Source of the DNA: an uncultured Muribaculaceae bacterium
Lineage (GTDB): Bacteria; Bacteroidota; Bacteroidia; Bacteroidales; Muribaculaceae
Direction: 5' to 3'
DNA: 64,000 nt
Assembly: GCA_910577315.1 (NCBI GenBank)
Contig: CAJTME010000003.1
Span: forward strand, 195,075 to 259,074
The notes under the pieces are model-generated. The model was not told where the DNA came from, did not search any database, and saw only the letters and a list, made by a program, of their open reading frames with translations. Positions 21,679 to 29,350 of the stretch are shown here, piece after piece; position 1 is the first letter of the stretch, and every line of letters begins with the position of its first letter. A program made the position numbers and the translations under genes.

Positions 21679-23304
21679 ATGAAAAAAGCTTTACTCTCAC
21701 TTGCCGCCGTCATCGGCATGGGCTTCGCTGCCAATGCTGATGTGGTGACGGTTACCTTTTCTGATTTGGGCTATGCTAATGCTCAGGCAGTTGCAGAAAC
21801 CGTTGTCAACGATGACATCACCCTGAAATATTCCAAGGCATCGGGCAGCAACGACCCCGCTTATTACAACACGGGCAAAGCCATGCGCCTTTACGCCCAA
21901 AACACTATGACCGTGACAGCCGCAGAAGGTTTCGAAATCTCTAAGATCGAATTTACCGTCGGTACAGGATCATACGGATGGAACTCTGAATCTACTGTAT
22001 CTGTCGGCACTTTCTCAGACGATATATGGACTGGTAATGCAAACGCTATAACCTTCACGCAAGGTGGCTCCAAAGGCCATGTCCGCATGGTGACAATGAC
22101 AATCACCTACAACTCAACCGTAGCTGCTGCCGTTGAAACTCCCGTGATCTCGCTCGTTGAAGGCGAATGGTCGTTCAACGCTGAAATCACCTGCGCTACC
22201 GAAGGTGCTGAAATCTACTACACCACCGACGGCACCAATCCCACCGACGCTTCGACCAAATACACCTCTCCGTTCGAAGTTTGGGAAGCTACCACCATCA
22301 AGGCCATCGCCTATAAGGACGGCGAAGCAAGCCGCGTGGCAAGCTTCGAGGCCAACCCTCCCTACCTGCTCGACGGCTTCACCGCCCTCAGCGACTTTGA
22401 CGGCGACGCCAACGTGATCATCAACGCGAACATGCACGCCGTATATCAGAACGGCAACTACCTCTACCTCGAATGTGGCAACGACTTCATGCTCGTGTTC
22501 GGCAAACAGGAAGGCAAGTACACCAACGGCGACACCTTCACACGCCTCGAAGGCAGCTTCACCCACTACAACAACCAGCCTCAGATTCAGAACGGCATCC
22601 TCAGCGCCGCAACTGCCGGCACCGCCATCAGCCCCGCCGTTATGCCCCTCGAAATGCTCGGCCAGCACATGCTCAGCCGCTATGTCACCGTTGAGAATGT
22701 ATCTATCGAGGCCCAGAAAAAAGCCAACAACTACACCCTCACCGATGCCGAGGGCAATACATTCGTGCTTTACAACCAGTTCAACTCCAGCAACAGCAAC
22801 GCCGCTGACTACGTGACTGTTCCCGAAGGCGAAGGCTATAAAGTGACCGGCTTCGTCAACATCTTTGGCACCACTCTCCAGCTCGTTCCCACCGAAATCG
22901 TGAAGATGGAAACCGTCGAGACTCCCGTCATCACTCCCGCAACCTCGACCCTCGACGTTGACACCCAGAGCATCGAAATCACCTGCGCTACCGAAGGTGC
23001 TGAAATCTACTACACCCTCGACGGCACAACTCCCACCACCGACAGCGAACTCTACACCGCTCCCATCGTCCCCGAACTCGCCGAATCAATCACCGTCAAG
23101 GCTATCGCCGTTAAGGATGGTATGGTTCCCTCTGCCGTAGCTGAGCAGACCTACAAGCTCTCTTCCGGCATCGAGGACGTTGTTCTCGGCTCGGACGCTG
23201 CCGCTGAATACTTCAACCTCCAGGGCGTTCGCGTGGCTCAGCCCGCCGCCGGTCTCTACCTCCGCCGCTGCGGCGACAAGGTTGAGAAAGTGGTTGTGAA
23301 ATAA
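21679..23304 (+). CDS. Secreted surface protein with chitobiase-C-terminal-like domains, OB-like domain and C-terminal sorting motif
   Basis: This 541-aa protein has a signal peptide (ALLSLAAVIGMGFAANA), then a beta domain with the recurring module MRLYAQNTMTVTAAEGFEI. Two chitobiase/hexosaminidase C-terminal-type repeats follow, each containing TCATEGAEIYYT and (T/L)DGTxPT. Between them is an OB-fold-like domain (HAVYQNGNYLYLECGNDFML). The end, EYFNLQGVRVAQPAAGLYL to KVEKVVVK, matches the C-terminal motif of several other proteins here and is T9SS-like. The start was chosen at ATG 21679 with its signal peptide; the frame opens earlier at 21574. It is probably exposed on the cell surface. Ligand unknown. 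Confidence 0.72.
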   Translation: MKKALLSLAAVIGMGFAANADVVTVTFSDLGYANAQAVAETVVNDDITLKYSKASGSNDPAYYNTGKAMRLYAQNTMTVTAAEGFEISKIEFTVGTGSYGWNSESTVSVGTFSDDIWTGNANAITFTQGGSKGHVRMVTMTITYNSTVAAAVETPVISLVEGEWSFNAEITCATEGAEIYYTTDGTNPTDASTKYTSPFEVWEATTIKAIAYKDGEASRVASFEANPPYLLDGFTALSDFDGDANVIINANMHAVYQNGNYLYLECGNDFMLVFGKQEGKYTNGDTFTRLEGSFTHYNNQPQIQNGILSAATAGTAISPAVMPLEMLGQHMLSRYVTVENVSIEAQKKANNYTLTDAEGNTFVLYNQFNSSNSNAADYVTVPEGEGYKVTGFVNIFGTTLQLVPTEIVKMETVETPVITPATSTLDVDTQSIEITCATEGAEIYYTLDGTTPTTDSELYTAPIVPELAESITVKAIAVKDGMVPSAVAEQTYKLSSGIEDVVLGSDAAAEYFNLQGVRVAQPAAGLYLRRCGDKVEKVVVK

Positions 23305-23325
23305 GCAATCCCCAACTCCACCCAT

Positions 23326-23360
23326 AAATCCCGCCCCACCCCGTGAGGCGGGATTTTTTT
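23326..23360 (+). terminator. Intrinsic terminator after the 21679 gene
   Basis: AAATCCCGCC (23326-23335) pairs with GGCGGGATTT (23347-23356) and is followed by a T-run. The hairpin is a textbook shape. Confidence 0.88.
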
Positions 23361-23369
23361 GCGCGAAAC

Positions 23370-23400
23370 TTGCACCTGAAATATTTTATGATTAAATTTG
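23370..23400 (+). promoter_or_regulatory. Promoter of hipBA
   Basis: TTG at 23370-23372, 20 bases and TAAATTTG at 23393-23400. The -7 element is inside the first operator-like repeat, so binding there would block transcription. Confidence 0.7.
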
Positions 23401-23463
23401 CAAATAAACATCTTCAATGATGCTTTAAAGGCTGAATTTGCAGATAAATAATCATTAATGATT
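23391..23463. promoter_or_regulatory. Direct repeats upstream of hipB (candidate autoregulatory operators)
   Basis: Two similar stretches of about 31 bases (23391-23421 and 23431-23463) share AATTTGCA(A/G)ATAAA and end in ATGAT. The first contains the perfect palindrome ATTTGCAAAT (23396-23405). The array overlaps the -7 element and the transcript start, as expected for HipB-type repression. Confidence 0.6.
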
Positions 23464-23468
23464 ACAAA

Positions 23469-23786
23469 ATGCCTGTTTACGACCCTTACGATTTCACACA
23501 GCTCTCGGCCACTGAAATAATCGCCCTCACATGCCGCCGCCTGCGCGAATACCGCCTCAGGCTGGGACTGACGCAAAAACAGCTCGCCGAGATGACGGGA
23601 CTGCGCAAGGTGACCATATCGAGGATAGAACGCGGCGTCACCGACGACATGTCGATGCGCACCTTCCTGTTGCTGCTGAAAGTCCTGGGAAACATCCGCG
23701 ATTTTGAAACCCTGCTGCCCGAACTTCCCGAGTCGCCCTACGGCCGCAAAGCCCCCGCCCCCCGCCAACGCGTGAGAAACAAATAA
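23469..23786 (+). CDS. hipB: HipB-like antitoxin and transcription repressor
   Basis: This 105-aa protein has a helix-turn-helix of the XRE type (residues about 22-75: RRLREYRLRLGLTQKQLAEMTGLRKVTISRIERG). The tail is short and basic. HipB proteins bind their own operators and neutralise the HipA kinase. The hipA gene begins three bases after its stop. Operator-like repeats cover the promoter. The protein is longer than typical HipB because of an N-terminal extension (MPVYDPYDFTQLSATEI). Confidence 0.88.
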   Translation: MPVYDPYDFTQLSATEIIALTCRRLREYRLRLGLTQKQLAEMTGLRKVTISRIERGVTDDMSMRTFLLLLKVLGNIRDFETLLPELPESPYGRKAPAPRQRVRNK

Positions 23787-23789
23787 CCC

Positions 23790-25286
23790 ATGAAGCATAC
23801 CATAAAAGTAATTCTTTTCGGAAACGAACTCGGCAGCCTCGGATGGGATGCGGCCCGCAATGTCGCATACTTCAACTTCAACCCCGACTATAAAGGCGAC
23901 CCGTCGCGGCTGTTTCCGCTGGCCGGCATCAACCCGCGCCAAGTGATGTGGGGCTCTACCGGGAAAATCTACAAGGGGCTGCCGCCGTTCATCGCCGACT
24001 CGCTGCCCGACGCATGGGGCATGGAGTTATTTGCCCGATGGCGTCAGGAACACCGCATCCCCGAGGCGCAGGTAACCCCGCTGCACCTGCTGTCGTATAT
24101 AGGTCATCGCGGCATGGGAGCACTCGAGTATGAACCCGAAGTGTTTGAGGACGGATATGACGACCCCGTCGACATCAAGGCCCTTATCGAGCTGTCCAAA
24201 AAGATATACTCCGACCGTGAGGATGCGCGGATACTGCCCAAAGAGGCCTTGACAATGCAGGCCCTCATGGCGGTGGGCACCTCGGCGGGCGGCTACCGCC
24301 GCAAAGCCATCCTCGCCATAAATCCCGAAACCGGCGAGATCCGGTCGGGGCAAATCGGCGGCCTCGACGGCTTCAAGTATTACATACTGAAATTCAACGA
24401 AGACAAATGCCCCGTCTCGGAACTTGAATATGCCTACTACGAGATGGCGCTTGCAGCCGGTATCGACATGGCTCCGTCAAGATTATGGAAGGTCGACGGG
24501 CAGAATCATTTCCTCACCGAACGGTTTGACCGGTCGGGAACCCGAAAAATCCATATCCAGACCCTCGCCGCCCTGGCCCCCGACGTCCGGAGCTACGAAG
24601 GGCTGGTGCTGGTGTGCCGCAAGATGGGTTTCTCGCAGGTCGCGGTAGAGAAAGTCTTCACCAGAATGGTGTTCAACATACTGGCCAACAACACCGACGA
24701 CCACCACAAAAACTTTTCCTTCACAATGGACGAGGACGGCCACTGGGATTTGGCGCCCGCCTACGACCTCAACTTCATTTTCTCGACAGCCGGCGCAGGG
24801 CTCGCACCCGACAGGGCCCACTGCATGCACGTCGGTGGCCTCACAACCGACATCCCCCTCCAGACAGTGATGGATTTCGCCCGCGACAACGACATATCAC
24901 GCCAGAAGGCCGAAGCAATCATCGCCCGGATTGCAGAGAGCATAAAATCGTTCCGCACGATAGCCGTCAGATGCGACACACCGGCGGAATGGATCGGCCG
25001 CGTCGAAACCGCCCTTATGGACAATTTAAGGGCCTGGGACCTCATTCCGTCCGAAAAGGCGGCTGACACGCCCGCGCGCTCAATCGGAGGCCATCAGGTC
25101 AGCAATCTCAGGATTGAAGAATCATATGGCGGTAACTTCCACATATTTGCCGAAATCGACGGAAAGGAACGCAAATTTGTCGTAACGAAGAAAAAGCCAG
25201 GCTATGCTGCCCTGGCAATGATGGGAAAAGAAAATGTCACGGATGACATGTTGCTGAAAATCATCGAGCCCTTCCTGTTGAAATGA
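23790..25286 (+). CDS. hipA: HipA-like serine/threonine kinase toxin
   Basis: This 498-aa protein has the HipA fold: the nucleotide loop GTSAGGYRRK at about 163-172, TERFDR at 243-248, the catalytic-loop motif TDDHHKNFSF at 302-311 and the metal-binding AYDL at 324-327. HipA kinases phosphorylate a cytoplasmic target, in Escherichia coli the glutamyl-tRNA synthetase, and cause persistence. The sequence appears intact, so kinase activity is plausible. It is about 60 residues longer than most HipA proteins because of a C-terminal segment (ARSIGGHQVSNLRIEESYGG onward) of unknown role. It follows hipB and ends before argS. Confidence 0.9.
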   Translation: MKHTIKVILFGNELGSLGWDAARNVAYFNFNPDYKGDPSRLFPLAGINPRQVMWGSTGKIYKGLPPFIADSLPDAWGMELFARWRQEHRIPEAQVTPLHLLSYIGHRGMGALEYEPEVFEDGYDDPVDIKALIELSKKIYSDREDARILPKEALTMQALMAVGTSAGGYRRKAILAINPETGEIRSGQIGGLDGFKYYILKFNEDKCPVSELEYAYYEMALAAGIDMAPSRLWKVDGQNHFLTERFDRSGTRKIHIQTLAALAPDVRSYEGLVLVCRKMGFSQVAVEKVFTRMVFNILANNTDDHHKNFSFTMDEDGHWDLAPAYDLNFIFSTAGAGLAPDRAHCMHVGGLTTDIPLQTVMDFARDNDISRQKAEAIIARIAESIKSFRTIAVRCDTPAEWIGRVETALMDNLRAWDLIPSEKAADTPARSIGGHQVSNLRIEESYGGNFHIFAEIDGKERKFVVTKKKPGYAALAMMGKENVTDDMLLKIIEPFLLK

Positions 25287-25332
25287 CGTCGTGGCCGCCA
25301 CGCCGCCGCCAGGCGTGCTTTTCAGCCGTTTT

Positions 25333-25362
25333 TTGCCGTCTCGCTTTTTTTTCGTATTTTTG
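25333..25362 (+). promoter_or_regulatory. Promoter of argS
   Basis: TTG at 25333-25335, a 19-base spacer and TATTTTTG at 25355-25362. A transcript starting near 25369 would have a leader of about 30 bases before ATG 25400. Confidence 0.7.
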
Positions 25363-25399
25363 CAAGTTGAAATTTGTTATTCATTTGTAAACTCGCAAA

Positions 25400-27187
25400 A
25401 TGTCAGTAGATAGCATCATATCGGGCGCCGTAAGCCGCGCCGTCAAAGAGCTTTACGGAGCTGACTCCGCTCCCGAATCGATTGTACCCCAGGCCACCCG
25501 CAAGGAGTTTGAGGGCAACCTCACCGTGGTGGTGTTCCCGTGGGTGAAAGCCGCCCGCAAGGCCCCCGAGGCCGTCGGTCAGGAAATCGGCGAATGGCTC
25601 GTGGCCAACGAGCCCGCCGTAGAGCGCTTCAATGTGGTGAAAGGCTTCCTGAACATCGTGATCGAGCCCCGCTACTGGAACGGCGTGCTGCAGGGCATCG
25701 CCGCCGACGCCTCCTACGGACTGAAACAGGCCACCGACCAATCGCCCCTGGTGATGGTCGAATACTCGTCGCCCAACACCAACAAGCCCCTCCACCTGGG
25801 CCACGTGCGCAACAACCTGCTGGGCTATTCCCTCGCCGAGATTCTCAAGGCCTGCGGCAACCGCGTGGTGAAGACAAACATCGTCAACGACCGCGGCATA
25901 CACATCTGCAAATCCATGCTCGCATGGCAGAAATGGGGCGAGGGCGCCACTCCCGAGAGCGCCGGCGTCAAGGGCGACCACCTCATCGGCGACTACTACG
26001 TCGCCTTTGACAAGCACTACCGCGCCGAGCTCGCCTCGCTCATGGAACAGGGCATGACCAAGGAAGAGGCCGAAGCCGCCTCGCCCCTCATGGCCGAGGC
26101 ACGCGACATGCTGCGCCGTTGGGAAGCCGGCGACAAGGACGTGCGCGCCCTGTGGGAAACCATGAACTCGTGGGTATACGCCGGTTTCGGCGAGACATAC
26201 CGCCGCATGGGCGTCGACTTCGACAAAATCTACTACGAATCGCAAACCTACCTCGAAGGCAAGGAAAAGGTGCTCGAAGGCCTTGAAAAAGGCATCATGT
26301 ACCGCAAGGAAGACGGCTCGGTATGGGCCGACCTCACCGCCGACGGCCTCGACCACAAGCTGCTCCTGCGCAGCGACGGCACATCGGTCTACATGACCCA
26401 GGATATCGGCACCGCCAAGATGCGCTTTGCCGACTATCCCATCGACAAGATGATTTACGTCGTCGGCAACGAGCAGAACTACCATTTCCAGGTGCTCTCG
26501 CTCCTGCTCGACAAACTCGGATTCAAATGGGGCAAGGACCTCGTCCACTTCTCCTACGGCATGGTCGAGCTCCCCTCGGGCAAGATGAAGAGCCGCGAGG
26601 GAACCGTCGTCGACGCCGACGACCTCATGGAGTCGATGGTTGCCGACTCCCGCCGCGTCAGCGACGAACTCGGCAAGAACGACGGCATGACCGACGCCGA
26701 AAAGGCCGAGGTGGCCGAAATCGTGGGCCTGGGAGCGCTGAAATACTTCCTCCTCAAGGTCGACCCGCGCAAGAACATGATGTTCAACCCCGAGGAATCA
26801 ATCGACTTCAACGGCAACACCGGCCCCTTCATCCAGTATGCCTACGCCCGCATGCGCTCGGTGCTGCGCCGCGCCGCCGACTCCGGCCACGCCATCGCCG
26901 ACTATGCCGCCGTAACCCCCTGCGAGCGCGAAATCGCCCTCATACAGCGCCTCACCGACTTCCCGTCGACCGTGGCCGAGGCCGGACGCAGCTACTCGCC
27001 CGCGCTCATCGCCAACTACGCCTACGACCTGGTGAAGGAATACAACCAGTTCTACCACGACTGCCCCATCCTGCGCGAGGAAAACGACGCCGTGCGCTCG
27101 TTCCGCCTCGAACTCACCGCCGTCACCGCCCGCACCGTGGCCTCGGCCATGGCACTGCTCGGCATCAAGGTGCCCGAAAGGATGTAA
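25400..27187 (+). CDS. argS: Arginyl-tRNA synthetase
   Basis: This 595-aa enzyme charges tRNA-Arg with arginine in the cytoplasm. It has the N-terminal Add1 domain (FEGNLTVVVFPWVKAARK), the class I HIGH-type motif NKPLHLGHVRNNLLGYSLAEIL (His132-Leu-Gly-His135), the tRNA-contacting regions and the anticodon-binding helical C-terminus. The lysine loop appears as KMKSREGTVV instead of a classical KMSKS, as usual for ArgRS. Length is normal. It has its own promoter. A Bax-inhibitor-like gene follows after a 29-base gap, so read-through is possible. Confidence 0.96.
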   Translation: MSVDSIISGAVSRAVKELYGADSAPESIVPQATRKEFEGNLTVVVFPWVKAARKAPEAVGQEIGEWLVANEPAVERFNVVKGFLNIVIEPRYWNGVLQGIAADASYGLKQATDQSPLVMVEYSSPNTNKPLHLGHVRNNLLGYSLAEILKACGNRVVKTNIVNDRGIHICKSMLAWQKWGEGATPESAGVKGDHLIGDYYVAFDKHYRAELASLMEQGMTKEEAEAASPLMAEARDMLRRWEAGDKDVRALWETMNSWVYAGFGETYRRMGVDFDKIYYESQTYLEGKEKVLEGLEKGIMYRKEDGSVWADLTADGLDHKLLLRSDGTSVYMTQDIGTAKMRFADYPIDKMIYVVGNEQNYHFQVLSLLLDKLGFKWGKDLVHFSYGMVELPSGKMKSREGTVVDADDLMESMVADSRRVSDELGKNDGMTDAEKAEVAEIVGLGALKYFLLKVDPRKNMMFNPEESIDFNGNTGPFIQYAYARMRSVLRRAADSGHAIADYAAVTPCEREIALIQRLTDFPSTVAEAGRSYSPALIANYAYDLVKEYNQFYHDCPILREENDAVRSFRLELTAVTARTVASAMALLGIKVPERM

Positions 27188-27216
27188 TCGAAAAAACTCT
27201 CTTAAAACAATAACTG

Positions 27217-27921
27217 ATGAACAACTACAATTCTCCCTCCTATTCCACCGGCACATCGGTGCAGAGCATGGTCGCCTCGGCCATGAAAAAGGTCTATGTC
27301 AAGATGACAATCGCCCTGGTTGTCACCGCGCTCGTGTCGCTTTTCTGCGCCTCCAGCCCCGCCTTCCAGCAGTTCATGTTCGCCAACCGCTGGTTCATGT
27401 GGGCCATGGTGATTGTCGAACTCGGCATCGTCTTCGGCGTATCGGCCGGAATCCAGAAGCTCTCGTCGCCCACCGCCGCCGGGCTGTTCTACCTGTTCGC
27501 CGTGGTCAACGGCCTGATGCTCGCCCCGATTTTCTGGGTCTACACCGGCGCCTCCATCGCCAAGACGTTCTTCATCACCGCCGGCACATTCGGCGCGATG
27601 AGCATCTTCGGCTACACCACCAACCAGGACCTCTCCAAAATCGGAAACATCCTCTTCATGGCCCTCATCGGCCTCATCATCGCCTCGGTGGTCAACATCT
27701 TCACCCACAGCTCGACCCTCGACTGGATCATCTCCATCGCCGGCGTCATCATCTTCGTGGGCCTCACCGCCTGGGACACCCAGCAAATCAAGCGCATGGC
27801 CCAGGTGATGCCCGCCGACCAAATCGGCCGTCTCGCCACCCTCGGCGCCCTCAGCCTCTACCTTGACTTCATCAACCTGTTCCTCTATCTGCTCCGCTTC
27901 TTCGGCTCGAGCAGGGACTGA
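27217..27921 (+). CDS. Bax inhibitor-1/YccA-family membrane protein
   Basis: This 234-aa protein has seven membrane-spanning stretches, beginning after a short polar N-terminus (NNYNSPSYSTGTSVQSMV). Characteristic pieces are FFITAGTFGAMSIFGYTT, the central GNILFMALIGLIIASVVN and the ending SIAGVIIFVGLTAWDTQQIKRM; the C-terminal half contains the family's conserved acidic residues. BI-1 proteins act as pH- or calcium-responsive leak channels or as modulators of the FtsH protease. It is in the inner membrane. No specific role can be inferred from neighbours. Confidence 0.9.
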   Translation: MNNYNSPSYSTGTSVQSMVASAMKKVYVKMTIALVVTALVSLFCASSPAFQQFMFANRWFMWAMVIVELGIVFGVSAGIQKLSSPTAAGLFYLFAVVNGLMLAPIFWVYTGASIAKTFFITAGTFGAMSIFGYTTNQDLSKIGNILFMALIGLIIASVVNIFTHSSTLDWIISIAGVIIFVGLTAWDTQQIKRMAQVMPADQIGRLATLGALSLYLDFINLFLYLLRFFGSSRD

Positions 27922-27931
27922 ACCGACATGG

Positions 27932-27966
27932 GCCGCAACCGCCGTCAGTCATGACGGTTGCGGTCC
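27932..27966. terminator. GC-rich imperfect hairpin between the BI-1 and MATE genes
   Basis: GACCGCAACCGTCA-like sequences on both sides of GTC form an imperfect stem. No T-run follows. It may reduce read-through into the MATE gene. Confidence 0.4.
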
Positions 27967-27984
27967 AACCCATTGTCACCGACC

Positions 27985-29331
27985 ATGTTGAACCGTCTGC
28001 GGACATTCCTGCCGGCCTACCGCGAACTTATCAGGCTCGGGCTGCCCATCCTCGTGGGACAGCTCGGCATGATTGTCGTCGGCTTTGCCGACAACATCAT
28101 GGTCGGCCACTACTCCACCGCCGCCCTGGCATCGGCCTCGTTCGTCAACAATCTTTTCAACGTGGCCATCTTCTGCTGCGTCGGTTTCACCTACGGCCTC
28201 ACTCCCCTCGCCGGAGCCCTTTTCGGCAAGGGCGACCGCCGGCAGATCGGCGCCCTCACCCGCGTGGCCATGTGGCTCAACATAGCCTATACCCTGCTCG
28301 TGACGGCCATAATGACGGCAATCTACTTCAACCTCGACCGCCTCGGCCAGCCCGCCGAGCTGCTGCCGCTCATCCGCCCCTATTTCATCCTCTACCTCAT
28401 CGGCATGCTGCCCGTGGCGGTGTTCAACGTGGCCGCCCAGTGGAGCTACGCCATCAACAACACGGCCATGCCCATGTGGATTATCCTGGGAGCCAACTGC
28501 CTCAACGTGGCCGGCAACTATGCCCTCATCTACGGCAACTGGGGCATGCCTGAACTGGGACTTTTCGGCGCCGGGCTCAGCACGCTCGCGGCCCGCATCG
28601 TCTGCCCCCTCACCATCCTGGCCGCCCTGATGGGAGCCCGCAAGTTCCGCGACTACCGCGAGGGCCTGCTCCACACCCCCTCGCGCAAGGGCGATGCCCG
28701 GCTGCTGTGGCGTACGTCCCTGCCCGTGTCGCTCCAGATGACCTTCGAGAGCGGCTCGTTCACCGCCGCCGCCGTCATGGTCGGTTGGCTCGGCGCAGTG
28801 CCCCTGGCGGCTTTCCAGGTGGCAGTAATCGTCGGTATGCTTGGCTTCTGCGTGTATTACAGCCTTGGCTCGGCCATCTCTGTCAAGGTTGCCAACGCCG
28901 CCGGCCTCGGCTCGCGCGAGGGCATGCGCCACGTCGCCTGGGCCGGCTATCACATAATGCTCGCGCTCATGCTGTGTGCCTCGCTCATTTTCGTGTTCGG
29001 AGGGCGGCACCTAATGGCCTTCTTCTCCAACGACCCCGAGGTCATCGCCCTGGCCGCCTCGCTCATATTCCCGCTGGTGCTATATCAGCTCGGCGACGCC
29101 ACCCAGATAACCTTCGCCAACGCTCTGCGCGGCACCTCCCACGTGATGCCGATGCTGTGGATAGCCTTTTTCAGCTACATCGTGGTCGGAATCCCCGCCA
29201 CCTACGTCTGCTGCTTCCCCGCCGGACTCGGCACCTACGGCGTCATCCTGAGCTTCTCGGTAGCCCTCTTCCTCGCCGCCGCCCTCTTCCTCCACTCCTT
29301 CCTCAAGACAACAAGAAAAACGTCAAATTAG
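27985..29331 (+). CDS. MATE-family multidrug/metabolite exporter
   Basis: This 448-aa inner-membrane protein has about 12 membrane helices and two similar halves, each starting after a helix of the form LIRLGLPILVGQLGMIVVGFADNIMVGHYST. MATE exporters use a sodium or proton gradient to push out drugs or metabolites. ATG 27985 is chosen over a TTG-started frame at 27958 that runs through the intergenic hairpin. It is spaced 19 bases from the YfhO-like gene. Substrate cannot be predicted. Confidence 0.9.
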   Translation: MLNRLRTFLPAYRELIRLGLPILVGQLGMIVVGFADNIMVGHYSTAALASASFVNNLFNVAIFCCVGFTYGLTPLAGALFGKGDRRQIGALTRVAMWLNIAYTLLVTAIMTAIYFNLDRLGQPAELLPLIRPYFILYLIGMLPVAVFNVAAQWSYAINNTAMPMWIILGANCLNVAGNYALIYGNWGMPELGLFGAGLSTLAARIVCPLTILAALMGARKFRDYREGLLHTPSRKGDARLLWRTSLPVSLQMTFESGSFTAAAVMVGWLGAVPLAAFQVAVIVGMLGFCVYYSLGSAISVKVANAAGLGSREGMRHVAWAGYHIMLALMLCASLIFVFGGRHLMAFFSNDPEVIALAASLIFPLVLYQLGDATQITFANALRGTSHVMPMLWIAFFSYIVVGIPATYVCCFPAGLGTYGVILSFSVALFLAAALFLHSFLKTTRKTSN

Positions 29332-29350
29332 AAATACAAACATCAGGTTT

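Noticed and set aside
25403..26548. Long minus-strand open frame opposite argS (381 aa)
   Set aside because: It lies entirely opposite a clear ArgRS gene. Its composition is Val/Gly/His-rich, as expected from the antisense of GC-rich codons, and no promoter or signal was seen.
27976..29010. Minus-strand open frame opposite the MATE gene
   Set aside because: The membrane-protein codons read backward give a His/Glu/Gly-rich chain without domains.
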